64,000 bases of DNA, taken from Perkinsus marinus ATCC 50983 (lineage: Eukaryota > Perkinsozoa > Perkinsida > Perkinsidae). The position numbers were made by a program, and so were the translations under genes. The notes below the pieces were generated by a model. That model saw nothing but the letters and a program-made list of their open reading frames with translations. It had not been told where the DNA came from and did no database searches. Positions 46,380 through 57,967 of this stretch are shown here, one piece after another. The stretch is from contig NW_003207820.1 of assembly GCF_000006405.1 (NCBI RefSeq), positions 132,337 through 196,336 on the forward strand, given 5' to 3'. Each line of letters begins with the position of its first letter. Position 1 is the first letter of the stretch.

Positions 46380-48191
46380 CTTGCAAAAGGATGAGAAAGC
46401 GGAACTAGACTCAAAAAGTTAGCTTTGTGAATTTTCAAAAAACTCAGTATCTCGAAAACTTGCAATTCCTCAGCGCCAAGATCATTGCTGTGACGCACCT
46501 CCACTATGAAACGAAAATAGACGGTGTTGAAAGTCACCGTAGACGTAATTAGGGTTCAAGTCCTTCACTTGAGTAAGCCAAGACCTTTTCAGCATACTCA
46601 AGTGGCTGTGAGAGCAGAAGAATTGGATACTAGGAAACACGCTTTGGATGCTTGTCTGCTACGTGTTATGGAAGAATATCCTGCTCGCTCTTCGGGCACA
46701 TTTTATTGGTTGGTGACGGCACGATGAGAGCTGATTGAATGCAAGATGAATTAACCACCCGGTCTCCATCGGCTACTGGACTGCAGACCACGTCGACTCG
46801 CAAGTGGGGAATATCATATCCGAAACGGTGATTGGCGGTGCGGTACACTTCATGAAACGCCATAGTGCTTTACACCAGTCATCGAACTACGTCGAACAAT
46901 GGCAGCTCTCAAGAGACGAGGTCCACGGCCGCAGCCTTAGAGCAGAAGAAAGTGATTGTTGTATCATGTATTGCTCGTTATTAAGGACCGTTTCAATTGA
47001 ACAATGGCAGCTCACTCGTGCCCAAACAGCTCCTAGTACTGGATCTCACTGAGAAGCAGTTTCCATTATCGTGAATGTTATTGATACATCCATCTAGTCG
47101 GGAACCTCAGATCAAACCATACTATAGTATGGCTAGGGGTTCAGCGCTCCATAATTACAACTACAACATTTCCAGGTCAAATTGATCCTTTACCGACAAA
47201 TTCAAGTTTCTACCCATTTAGTTACTGTCTCCATTTTTTGGTTAATATTTTACTCACGGTTTTAATGAAACGCCAAGGAGAATAATATCATAACCGGTGT
47301 ATTTGAAAGATTAGAAGTTCAATTTAATGCAGTCATAAAACTCAACACCCCTCAATGCTCATCAAACAGTTTCAGGAAAGCTACAAGTTGGTTGTAACTC
47401 GTATCATTAACCATCTCGCAGATAGTATTACAGCTGAAGGAATCCTTCACAGAATGAATGTACTTGCAAAAATAACGAGACAGAAAGGTTCCACTGCCCG
47501 TGAACTAAATGCTGCTAGTTTATGCACCGACGGGAATGCCCGGACACATGATAAAACCATTTTCAACAAACGTTAGAGGCGACGGTGCCGATCGCATAGT
47601 CGATGGCTTGCTCAAGGAGTCGATTCTACTGTAGGTAACCTACGGTGGGAGGGGCCTTCGTAGTATCATCGGTTCAGTCATAGTGCGATTAGTTCAGAAA
47701 CGTTCAAACTGTGACTAGCACTTACGATGAAATCCCCGCAGGATATCTCCGCTTCTCGCGCAGGCCTGCCACGTAATATGTTGTCCTATTGCGAGAGAGG
47801 TTCAGTACTGATTTAGCACGCGCGCGTACTCAATACGCACGGCCTTGGTTACATTGAACTCCCAGACTTTCAAATGGATGAAGGAATGCATGCATCGCTT
47901 CGATGTTTCATAAAAACTATAGGTTCAATATCAAAAAGATAAAATATTACGCAGATGGGTAGAAAGTTAAGCTTGTCGGTAAGGACTTGATTTAGCCTAG
48001 AAACGCTGTGGATTAACCACCGATCGACATCGGCCTTGCTCTGACAGACTCCAAGGGCCCGCCGATTTCCAATGAGAATAGCACATTTGCTCGCAATGCC
48101 TCTTAGAAAACATAACTCAACACACAATCCGGATCAAAATTATTTCCAGTCTAGTCTGCTATCTCGAACACATTCACGATCTACCACTCGT
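46380..48191. other. Intergenic region between the RRM paralogues, possible small gene
   Basis: A plus-strand frame with some coding look occurs at about 46600-46727 (HTQVAVRAEELDTRKHALDA), behind a possible splice acceptor, but its gene cannot be completed. A 15-bp direct repeat (GAACAATGGCAGCTC) occurs near 46897 and 47002. The frame at 47355-47576 has no recognised domain. Otherwise nothing is seen. Confidence 0.3.
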
Positions 48192-50406
48192 TCAGTGGGA
48201 TCTATACCCCGGCCAGTGCTTCCTTTGCAGTTGTATTTGTACTCTGAGGGGAGTTACATGCTCGACATATACTTATAACAGGGGCCACATAAGCGAGAGT
48301 GTCACAGCGCGACCGGATCAGCAACAGCTTTTCCGACAAGGCTTACGATATACGGCCGTTAGGGGCTCCTGCCATCTCCAAGCCGTCTAATGCGGTTACT
48401 GCACTCGCAGCGCTCTCAGCATTGTCGTACAGAACGAATGCGTATGATCTGGAGCATACGGTGATATAAAAGTGGGAAAGTCATTCTGGTCAGTTCAACG
48501 CGATTTGCCACTCTGGGTGCATGAACTCGAGTTACACTAGGGATCTCAACAGCCTCTTGGACCCACCCTTTCCATTCGTAGAACGGCGGCTTGATATCGA
48601 GACGGATAATTTTCCCGAATGGTGTGAACATGGCACTAAGTTCTTCCGCTGGTACATCGGCTGCTAGACCTCCACAGTAAACTGTACATCGGTCTGCACC
48701 TGATACCACCAGCTTATCAGCTCAGCTAGTGTCATTTTTCATTGATCGAGTGTTTTCCTTCCAACGCTTTTGACGCCTCCTATGGGGCTTTCTATGTACC
48801 ATATGAACTACTTTTCCAAACATGCTTATGCAACTAGGTTAGTGACCCAGACTCTGTGCAACCAGAGACAGTAATCACGGAATGCATTGACGGTTTCAAG
48901 AACTATGATTTCATTTCCTTGTGAGCCGAGATGCTGATGCTACCCTGTTGGTTGTCAGGTACCCCAGATGGGCTGTCTTCCTTTGTGACATATTGTTCGA
49001 TTCCCTTGAAGAATGCGCCGGGAGTTGGGCGCTGCATGCCATCGGGCTCCATGTAGACGATCCGACTCGTGGACGCCGACGGCTACCAAAGTACTGTGTG
49101 TATTATTATCAAGTAGTTGTTGAATTTTCTTGCCCGACAAATTCCCTCTCAGTTGAACTAGCCGGGCTGAAGTCATTTGAGAGGTGTGGGATCATCGCGA
49201 TATGATTGGCAATGAGTGCCCAAGTTTCGAGATCGATATACCCAGCAGAGTGTGCTGCCGACCTACGTTATTCGGAGCTTGCATGGTAGAATTCGAAAGT
49301 TGTCTCATGGCTTCAATCATCTCTTCAATGGAGTCGAAGGAGACGAACCCGACTGGATAATCGTCCGGGGTCGTGCCCATGTTAACTGAGATGGAATATC
49401 GTTGAGGGTAACTGACAAATGTGTTTGAGTTTACCGTGAGCAGCGGTGAATCCGGCATTAAAGAAGAAGTTCTTGAGATGTTCCCATGTGGTGCTTTCGG
49501 GCAGATTGTGAACCAAACAAGTGGCTTCTCTTAGACCCCGAGGTCCTCCTCCTCCTCCTTTGCCTTTGCCTTTACCCGGTATATTGTCATCCCATCTACC
49601 ACTATAAGGAGATCTACTCCTCTCACGTGGAGCTCGAGACGGAGGAATGGTGGAAGATTCCCAATCTCCATTGTCAAATGAGCCCTTGCCTTTGCCTTTA
49701 CCCTTTCCACCTCGACCTAGTTTTGGTTTAGCATACTCTACTAATAGAGTGTATGGACCGCCAGTGGGCCAAGGTACTGTGAAGTTGTTCATTTGATTGA
49801 TGGCATCTTGAGCTGACTCGGGGTATTGAAAGCGTACGAATACCAATGCACCACCGTCACCACGGAAGAGGACACTTTCAATTGGACCAAATTTTCCAAA
49901 CATATTTCTAACCCCATTCTCGTCCATGTCTGGGGGTAAGTGACGTATGAATAATTGAGTCAATCCTGTAGGTGTAATAGGGGTAGAACCATATCCTGCC
50001 TGAGCAGTGGTAAGCCACTACAGCTGCATCTTTCAAAGGAAAGTTTAGGTTGGATAACAACAATAGTTTGAACCAGGAAGTGTTTTGGTGATTTTTTCAT
50101 TGAATAACTGGATTTCCATGCAAACGTGAATCATGTGCTGGTGACACGAAGTGTCGAATCTTTCCATCGTCTATGGGAGAGTAATCCTATTTGAACTAAT
50201 TTTCAGTGGAGTCACTAACTCCAAATTACCAACTGATTCCAATCGATTAACTACGTGGTGATATTATGAGCAACCATTGTATTTGTGAGAGTGATACCAC
50301 GAGAGAGGAGAGCAGCCACGTGACAACTCACCGCAAGGGGCGCCTCGCTGTATCCTCCACTTGACCCTTTCGAGTTGCCGAAGCCCTTGCCGCTGTTGTA
50401 GGCCAT
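48192..50406 (-). CDS. Three-RRM RNA-binding protein, copy B
   Basis: Exon 1 is 50406-50332 (MAYNSGKGFGNSKGSSGG). Exon 2 is 49999-49435 (AGYGSTPITPTGLTQLFIRH ... HNLPESTTWEHLKNFFFNAG). Further exons hold the rest of RRM2 (DDYPVGFVSFDSIEEMIEAM), a linker (DGMQRPTPGAFFKGIEQYV) and RRM3 (CTVYCGGLAADVPAEELSAM; AVTALDGLEMAGAPNGRI), and the last exon ends in TGA at 48192 (QRKHWPGYRSH). Architecture and last-exon motif match copy A. Exon 1 differs completely from copy A's first exon, so the two proteins start differently. The central tract is nearly identical to copy A. Confidence 0.8.
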
Positions 50407-50903
50407 GCCTTGGAGCACTTTGCAGAGGACTGTCCTAGGAAGGGGCTTATTACGAGAAAGACGACGTTTACATCACTCTTGGGAGCGTCCACACTCGTTA
50501 TTATTCATTCAGTTGTGTTACTCAGCACTACGACCAACTACCATCACCAAATCGGGCGAGATTATTCCTATTCACTACATGCAGGCGTTTCTACAAGACT
50601 CGATATTCAGAGTCGAACGCGTCAGTCATGCGCTACAGTAGTGGTCTTTGTTATGAGTAGTCGATTGAAACGGTCCTTAATAACGAGCAATACATGATAC
50701 AGCAATCACGTTCTTCTGCTCTTTGTTATGAGTACAATATGAATAAGAAAGACTTGGTTTTTCGAAATGACAAATGTCAGGTACAAAATCTTGTATCCCC
50801 TATGCATCTTGACGGACCTTAACCTTGACTCGCACGCATGCACATCTGTCTGAGCGTGCGTCTGCGAGCATGAGTATCTTGTTCGTAATCGCTTTTGTTT
50901 GCC
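50407..50903. other. Divergent promoter region
   Basis: About 500 bp between the start of the minus-strand RRM gene and the plus-strand KCS gene. The frames at 50405-50697 are not supported by any domain. It should hold both promoters. Confidence 0.4.
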
Positions 50904-52616
50904 ATGGCCACTGAGACCGTCGAGTCAGCTGCCCTCATTGACCCCCACTCTCGCGTCGACAGCAGGGTGAAAGCTCTGAGGCGCTGCCGTGCCATCCTTA
51001 GAAGGTAGGCCTGGTACACCTTGCCTCCCCTGATCAATAGTACCAGTTGATCAGATACCAGGTCCACATTGGCACCGTTGCGGCACTCGCTCTGGTGTTG
51101 GCTTCATGGGCGGTCTTCTGCGTCCATAGTGGTAATGTCGACCAGCATTTGCCTCCACGCCGATGCATGCTATCTATTGCAGTACTACTTCCTCTGGCGG
51201 TCGCAATTTTGGTACCGATCATCGTCAAGGCCCGTGAGCCTGCCGTCTATTGTGTTGACCACGAGGAATTTTTCGCCCCCAAGGTAGGGTCGGAGAGTTT
51301 GCTTTCCCGCATGCTCCTCTCGCAGAGCTGGGAAGTTACTCACGAGGACATCATTTCTATCATGTCGAGTCATCCGGATGTTACCGAGGAGAGTATGAAC
51401 TTTGCCAAGCGCGTTCTCTCCCAATCAGGCATTCGCTCAGGCAGCGCCTTGCCTCCCAATATTGTAAGTCTCATGTCACTGCTCGATGGTCCTATGAAAT
51501 CTGCTCCCTGTTCAGACGAAGTGTCTCGAGACTGGCAAGCCTTGGTCGGCTACCATGGAAGATGCTCGTACGGAAATGGAATACATTCTCACTCAAATAT
51601 TGCAGGGACTGCTCGATAAGACTGGTGTCAAGGCCAGAGAAATCGATGTGAGTCTGATCTTCGTATTTGGGCCCGTGCAAACTTGGCTGCTGCTATTCCA
51701 GTTTCTGGTCTTGAACTGCTCATTCTTCAACCCCACTCCTTCGCTGTGTGCCATGGTTTGCCACAAGTTCGGCTTTAGGAGCGACTGCCTCACTTACAAC
51801 CTGTCCGGTGAGATGATGCTTATACTCACTTAACTAGCACTGTTCGAATGGGTAGGTATGGGCTGCTCTGCCAACGTCATCTCCATTGATCTTGGTCGTC
51901 GCCTTCTCGAGCATGCACCGCTTGGTTCTCTATGTGTGGTCATATCGGCCGAGTCCTATGCTCGACAATTTTACTCTGGGAATGAGAGAAGTCGAGTTAT
52001 GTCCAACGTCTTGTTCCGCAATGGAGCAACTGCTGCACTCCTCACCAATTGGAACACTGGAACTTGTAAGCTGTTATTTGAGTTGCGCTGTTCAGCTGAT
52101 TTGCTTATCTTAGGTAAGTACGAACTCCTTGATACAGTTCGCGCCCAAGTTGTGAAGGAGGAAGCTCTCCACGCTGCCTGGCAGGGCTCCGACAAGGACG
52201 GCCTTCTTAGCCTATGCCTGAGCAAGAGCATCGTGCCGGTGGCTGGAGAGGCTCTCGCGCTCAACCTCGAGCAGCTTCTGCCGCGAATGAGTCGTTTACC
52301 AGCATGTCTTCGCTACTTCGGTCGTGGCGCGCGCCTCGTGCCCTCGGACCTTCCACGCATTGTCGACTACTTCTGTGTCCATGCTGGTGGTCGTGCCGTC
52401 ATCGATAATATCATGGACGTTCTGAGTCTGTCCGAAAAGGACGTGCACCCATCTCGTGAGAGTCTAGCTAAACACGGCAATACTATGAGCACTTCCGTCT
52501 GGTATGAGATGGGCATCCTTGAGACGTCCGGCAAGCTAAAGCCCGGTGACAGTGTGCTTCAAATAGCCTTAGGTAGCGGCTTCAAATGCAACACTGCTCT
52601 GTGGCTCTGCCTTTAG
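50904..52616 (+). CDS. FAE1-type 3-ketoacyl-CoA synthase (very-long-chain fatty acid elongation)
   Basis: Six exons: 50904-51004, 51055-51463, 51516-51647, 51702-51807, 51856-52065 and 52114-52616, giving 486 aa, close to plant KCS enzymes. The enzyme condenses malonyl-CoA with acyl-CoA, the first step of elongation at the ER. Two N-terminal membrane segments (VAALALVLASWAVFCVHSG; AVLLPLAVAILVPIIV) are followed by the thiolase fold: NCSFFNPTPSLCAMV, GFRSDCLTYNLSG, MGCSANVISIDL with the catalytic Cys, SNVLFRNGATAALL, YFCVHAGGRAVID with the catalytic His, and HGNTMSTSVWYEM with the catalytic Asn. The end FGSGFKCN-like segment (GSGFKCNTALW) is intact. A plant-like FAE1 KCS is known from Perkinsus marinus, where it lies beside desaturase genes; no desaturase is seen here. 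Confidence 0.92.
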
Positions 52617-53045
52617 AGCACTATTATTGTTATGAGTCATTTTTTTCGTTGCCGACATTTTACGACTACTCGCCGGTAGAAGGTTGTGAGCTCGGTGATT
52701 AGTCAGTTGGCGATCCTGACGAATATCTAACTGCTTACGAGGCGTATGTGTATCGTGCCGTCTTCGCTTTTGTCACCCGATGATATCGAGGAACTTCATC
52801 CTCAACCGTTTGTCACCAGAGTATCTAGCCCTCACCTGTTGCGTAGTGATAGAGTGTAGTCTTCGGGGACTGTCTGCGTATCGGATCATGGCTAGGAGAT
52901 GTGATGCTTTAAATAGTGATGGGAAACGAACTTTTGTGGTTTTTCAAGCTGAGAGTGATTGCGCTATGATTGCCAGGCAAATTGCCTGGTAATCGACGCC
53001 AATATACAATAAACACCATAATGCCACAATAAATTCGCGATGCCT

Positions 53046-53092
53046 GGCATGTTTATCTTACTGTTGCCTGCCAACAGTAAGATAAACATGCC
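53046..53092. repeat. Perfect 21-bp stem hairpin
   Basis: GGCATGTTTATCTTACTGTT... (53046-53066) is followed by a 5-nt loop CCTGC and its exact reverse complement at 53072-53092. It lies about 430 bp beyond the KCS stop codon. Confidence 0.9.
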
Positions 53093-53436
53093 TTACAATG
53101 CACATATGGACATCCAGTTACACGGTGGGCTTAGATTTATATAGTGTTTCACGTTCTCCTCCTCGACGAAAACCGGTGGTTCTGTGGTGAATCTCAGCCA
53201 CATTGCGCCAGCCAGTTTGCATTGATGCTTTCCACAACCTCAGTAGGAAACTTGCGGAACAAGCTCAGGTTACGGGTGAGCTGAGTTCTATACCCGAGGA
53301 GTTGGGTCCTCGCCGAACTAGCGTGAGATCTGTAGGCGCATACATTCACAAGGAGAGCCAATCTCCTAATTGCTGTGATTGCCTTTGGGTTAGTCGTGGA
53401 CAGTGCCCCGGCTCTCAACTTCTGTTACAACGGAGC

Positions 53437-53475
53437 GAGATGTCTAACTACAGTGATTCTGTAGTTAGATATTTC
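53437..53475. repeat. 17-bp stem hairpin with G:T pairs
   Basis: The core TCTAACTACAG-TGATT-CTGTAGTTAGA is perfect over 11 bp, and pairing extends outward with two G:T wobbles to 53437/53475. It would fold as RNA in this orientation. Confidence 0.75.
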
Positions 53476-53798
53476 ACTCTGCTGGAACTAGGTTACAATT
53501 CAAATAGACTGATGCGCGCAATGACTCGCGCCTCTCGTGTGACCAATCCCTGTTATCGCATTATGCACTATGGTTCTCCTAGTGAGTTCAATCAGGCCGA
53601 CTATGACTCCTGTGAGACTCCAGCGAAGACACCCGGGTTCAATCCCGGCACCCGACGTTTTTCCGTGCTTTTATACTTGCGCTATACCTGTCCCATTCGA
53701 GCCGTTTGTCGCTGTTTGCTGAGCCCTCCCGCTACTCGTAGTAGGTGAGGTGTGTTATTTACTGCTCTTCTTCTTGGCAACCCAGGCATCACATCACA

Positions 53799-55982
53799 AT
53801 GTTAGTCCTCCTCGAAACAGCAGCGGGTTACGGCCTCTTTAAACTACAAAAGGACAAGATCATCGCAAGTCCCGATTCCGCCGCCGAGGCCCTGAGCACC
53901 CCCGAAGGAGTTCAGAAGGTAAAATGTCCTTTGCTATAGGCAGTATGAATATGCATTACGAGAACGTTGGTAGGCCATTCGCCTGGACGCTTGGTCGGCC
54001 TTCAAGGACAACAAGCACGCCCTTAGCGCTTGTTCTGCCCTTATCGAGGGATCTATGGACAAGAGGTACATCATCAGCTACACCTCTGATACATCCATAC
54101 CCGTGCTCTTCCTTCCACAGTCTGAAAAAGTTCTTGAAGAAGAATATCGTCGAGGCCGGTGTTGAGGATGAACTTGCCGTCGCTGATCTCAAGCTGGGCA
54201 GTGTAATAATATTATGAAATCACATTCGCGTCTAAAACGACCAGCGCGATCTGTCGCTCTGGAGGAATGAGTGGCGAGTGAAAGTTCATTCCTTGCCCAG
54301 GCCATCAACAAGAAGTTCGGTATTCAATGCGTATCTAACGCCACTACTACGCAACTCATGCGTGGCATCAGAGAGCAGCTCTCCACCTTAGTCGAGGGCC
54401 TCGATGATAAGGAGCAGAGGACCATGGCCCTTGGTCTTTCCCATACCCTCAACAGGTAGTATAACATGTCCGTCACTGGAGGGGGCCAATCGAGGCTTTT
54501 TAGATTCAAGCTGAAGTTCTCCCCCGAGAAGGTTGATACTATGATCATCCAGGCTGTTGCTTTGCTTGATGATTTGGATAAGGAGCTTAATAACTTCGCA
54601 ATGAGGCTGCGTGAATGGTGTGCCTTGAGTGACCATAGTTTATGGTTATGTACGTGGAATTAGGTACGGCTGGCATTTCCCTGAGCTCTCCAAGATTGTC
54701 ACTGACAACTACTCTTATGCTAAAGTTGTGAAGCTGTTAGGGTAAGCAATGAGGGGTATAAGAAAGGACGTTGTTGAAGAAGTGTGGTATCGCTGAAATG
54801 TATGCTTGTGTGGTTTACATGGTCAGGTTCCGGACAAGTGCTAAGAAGTTGAGTGAGGAGGCTTGGGCTGATATCATGGCTGATGAACAAATTGTTGCTG
54901 ACATTAAGACTGCTGCTGAGATCTCGATGGGTGTCGAGATCACTGAAGAGGACTTGGTAGGTCGCTTTTCGAACCTCCCAGGTTCGATTCCCACAGCCGT
55001 CGTTATATACCTTTCTCAGGGCCATATCCAGGAGTTGGCTGATCGTGTACTGGAGTTGACCGAGTACCGCGCCGCTTTGTCCGACTATCTCCATCATCGT
55101 ATGGAGGCCATCGCCCCTAACCTCACCTATATGGTTGGTGAGCTCGTCGGCGCTAGGTTGATCGCCCACGCCGGCTCACTCATGACTCTGGCTAAGCATC
55201 CCTCTTCTACTGTACAAATTTTGGGTGCGGAGAAGGTAGGTGTTGGCTGGTGCAAGACACTACTCTGCTAGTGAGTTTCTCAGGCCTTGTTCCGTGCCTT
55301 GAAGACTAAGCAGGATACTCCTAAATATGGTCTCATCTATCATGCTTCTCTTGTGGGTCAGACTCAGCCTAAGTTCAAGGGTGAGTGTTAGCGTTGTACT
55401 CGCGAGGCTGAGTGAGTGTTGATGGTCAGGTAAGATCTCTCGAGTGCTTGCCGCCAAGCTGTCCCTGTGCGCCAGAGTCGACGCTCTTGGTGACCAAACT
55501 GAGGTTACTGTTGGTGAAGGCTACAAGGAGTATGTTGAGAGAAGGTAGAGTATCGTATTGGGTATCAACGAAGTGGAAGTTGAGCTCGTCTCAGGCTACG
55601 ACAGCTTGAGGGAGGCAGCGTTGCTCAGGCGACTAAGGACTACTCTAAACCTGCTACTCAGAAGTAGGAAGATCCTCTAGGGTGTTCGTATGGTGTAAGG
55701 GTTCGGCTGTGTTAGGTATAGTAAGCCTGCTGATGGTGTTCCTACGTACAATACTGAAGCTGATGCCGTGGTGGAGAAGACTGATGATGCCGTCGCTAAG
55801 AAAAAGCGTAAGCATGAGAAGGTCGCTGATGATGAAGACGAGGAGGTAGTGTCACCAGGCTTTGGGGTGTGTGTGGATGAGATCAGTCTCAGGTCGAGGT
55901 TGATGTTGATGTGGTTAAGACTAAGAAGAAGAAGTCTAAGAAGCATCATCATCATAAGGAGGCAGCTGCTGAAGAGGAGTAA
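53799..55982 (+). CDS. NOP58: NOP58, box C/D snoRNP core protein
   Basis: A multi-exon gene starting [20 protein letters not shown], with exon 1 at 53799-53918. Recognisable blocks follow: [115 protein letters not shown], and the NOP domain [20 protein letters not shown], followed by [15 protein letters not shown] and [15 protein letters not shown]. The C-terminus is Lys-rich ([10 protein letters not shown]) and ends [19 protein letters not shown] before TAA at 55980-55982, the usual nucleolar tail. It binds the C/D snoRNA and fibrillarin for rRNA 2'-O-methylation. Introns are short. Two exons near 55400-55680 are hard to place and may hold small frame problems. Confidence 0.88.
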
Positions 55983-56717
55983 AGCCCTTCCTTTCCTTAA
56001 CGTCAGATTCAGTTTACCAATCCTAAACTTATGTTGAGTTGCTCGAATTAGGCCTTACTCGGAGGAAACATGTTCGCTTTGACATTCCTCGCCTCGCTGT
56101 ACATCACGCGAGCCTCTGTTGGTTTGAAGGATCATGTGGTGGGATCTTCTGGTTCGTTCCTAGACGTGGCAGACTCGAGTTCGATTCCCACGGGTGTGAT
56201 ATGGAAATTATATTTCCCAGTCGAGCTCGGGAAGTGATCGTCAGCAAGCTGTGAATTTTGTCTGTGTGGTGATAACTCTGAGCAAGTTAGAACGTTACCT
56301 TATTTGGTTTCGAGCATACCTTGTGGCGAATCATTTCTGCGGAGCATCTCCTATCGCACACTCGATTGTTGAAATGTTCGGTAGGATAGGAGCTCGTCGA
56401 GGATGCTTGTGAAGAGCCAGGATTAAAGGAACTTGGAGGGACCTGTCAAGCGAAACGAAGAACATCATCATTGCTCTCTCTCAGAGTGATGTAGTCGTAA
56501 GAACAGATTCCCATCCATGGGCGAGCACAGTTTGGAAAACCGAACAAGCAGTGGAAAATTGGTCTGAAATTTCGGGCGCCCAATTCACTGAGCTCCTCTG
56601 GCTTGGGGCGGTGTATAGCGCAACTCAGATTAGTAGGGGTTTTGCTCACGAGTTGGTGAAGCCGCGCTAGCGGTTCTCTAGAACTCACAGTGCTGTCCTG
56701 TGCAGTGGTTTTAACTG
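55983..56717. other. Intergenic, no clear gene
   Basis: No exon chain was recognised. A T-arm-like stretch (CGAGTTCGATTCCCACG, near 56184) occurs without a tRNA fold around it. Confidence 0.4.
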
Positions 56718-57497
56718 ATGAGTACGGTAGAGTCGGAGTTAAAGCGGCAAATAGAGGAGTTGAAGGCTCTCACCTTCAAGCTGCAGGATCGAGTAGAAGC
56801 TCTGGAAGCCGGGGTCTATCACCGTGGTGATAGTGTTCTCTGTAGTAGTCTGCAGTGCTATATAAGCAGTTCCAGCGTCCTCTGTAGGTTCGAAGAAGAG
56901 AACACGACAGGTCTGCTCTTCTGGCTCCACGAGCACCCGTAGTAGTCCAAGGGCTAGTGCTGACGCCTCGCCATGTAGAGGAGAGAACTCTGTCATTGTA
57001 ACTACTCCCAGTTCGGGGAAGCGGAGGAGGAGGCAGCGGCGGCGGCCTTCTCTCGAAGGTACTGTGGTTGAGTGTTAACACCCATCCGATTACAACATGT
57101 TCGGGTTGTCTCAGATGAGGGTGTCCGAATGTGTGAAATGATGATGGTGCACGGCGCTGATGCCAGGGTCATTTCCCGGACTACGTTGGTGTGGCTGAGG
57201 AAGAGCGTCTTTGGTTGTTTCCAAGACTGTGGCATCTTCAGAGTTCACATCGACGCTCATCCTAATTCGTGGGAATTCTCCGTGCGTGATGGTAGAGATG
57301 GCGAGCGGAAAGAGGTGCACAGTCGGGATCGGGTTATTGAGGTTATTAAGGAATTGGAAAGGCCGGTGCTTGTCGCTCGAGAAGTATGTACTATAGAGGA
57401 CAGTGAATGTGAAAGTGCTCAAGAGGCTGTCGTGTCGCCGACCAACGCCATAACATCGGCAATGGACGACGTCCAGGATTGGATGATGTTAGATTGA
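56718..57497 (+). CDS. Novel-family protein 1: coiled coil, basic linker, conserved C-terminal domain
   Basis: Three exons with matching phase: 56718-56826, 56888-57058 and 57115-57497, giving 220 aa. Exon 1 encodes a short coiled coil (VESELKRQIEELKALTFKLQ). Exon 2 is Ser/Thr-rich and ends in a strong basic cluster (SGKRRRRQRRRPS), a likely nuclear signal. Exon 3 encodes a domain of about 85 residues (VRMCEMMMVHGADARVI; LVWLRKSVFGCFQDCGIF; WEFSVRDGRDGERKEV; RVIEVIKELERPV) and an acidic tail. The domain is clearly related to that in 59261-59761. I do not recognise it. A nuclear protein that dimerises is a reasonable guess. Confidence 0.65.
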
Positions 57498-57967
57498 TGA
57501 CAGGCTACTCAGCCTGGAGCCTTTGAGTATCGAGCTGCGTGTGTGTGCGTGCTGGGGCACTCTATAGTAACTATAGTAGAGCTGCAAGGAGACAGGGGAA
57601 GAGGTTTTTATACCTATAATTTTTGACGAGTAGTTGTTCTTCATGGTCGTTGCTTGAGGAAGCGTTGTTGTGTTTTTGGATAGACATGAGTCAATGCTTC
57701 GCTAGGGCCTTATGTGAAAGCCACTGCTTCTGGAACTATTATGTTCTCAATTCCGACCCTTGAGATGCTAGTTTATATTTTGATAGTAACCCGTAGGTGG
57801 TCGAAGTGGCTTAGAACTTCGCGGTGGTGAGGGGGATGCGAGTCAAATTCGGCTCTATTCGCTGGAAATAAAATGACCCTATCTGTCGCGCCTATCTTGG
57901 CTTGGAGTAGGCGGAGTTGCCCGACCGCTGTTGGTTATGATTGGTCGTAGTGCCTGGGGTTAGTCTT
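57498..57967. other. Intergenic between paralogues
   Basis: Nothing is recognised apart from a G/T-rich composition on the plus strand. Confidence 0.4.

Larger units (their letters stand above)
52617..53798. other. Intergenic region rich in hairpins
   Basis: About 1.2 kb between KCS and NOP58, which share orientation. It holds three inverted repeats (52969-52993, 53046-53092 and 53437-53475). A long plus-strand frame at 53203-53748 crosses the third hairpin and a T-arm-like stretch (ACCCGGGTTCAATCCCGG near 53631), has no domain, and is not accepted as a gene. Confidence 0.5.

Noticed and set aside
53610-53665. tRNA gene ending in GGGTTCAATCCCGG...GTTTTT
   Set aside because: The T-loop is one base short for a canonical fold and no partner acceptor or anticodon arm is found upstream.
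53203-53748. 181-residue plus-strand frame as a gene
   Set aside because: No domain, no supporting splice structure; it crosses a hairpin and a tRNA-like stretch, and its composition is not gene-like.
54960-55000. B-box (GGTTCGATTCC) of a Pol III gene
   Set aside because: It lies inside the NOP58 gene region with no tRNA fold; a chance match.
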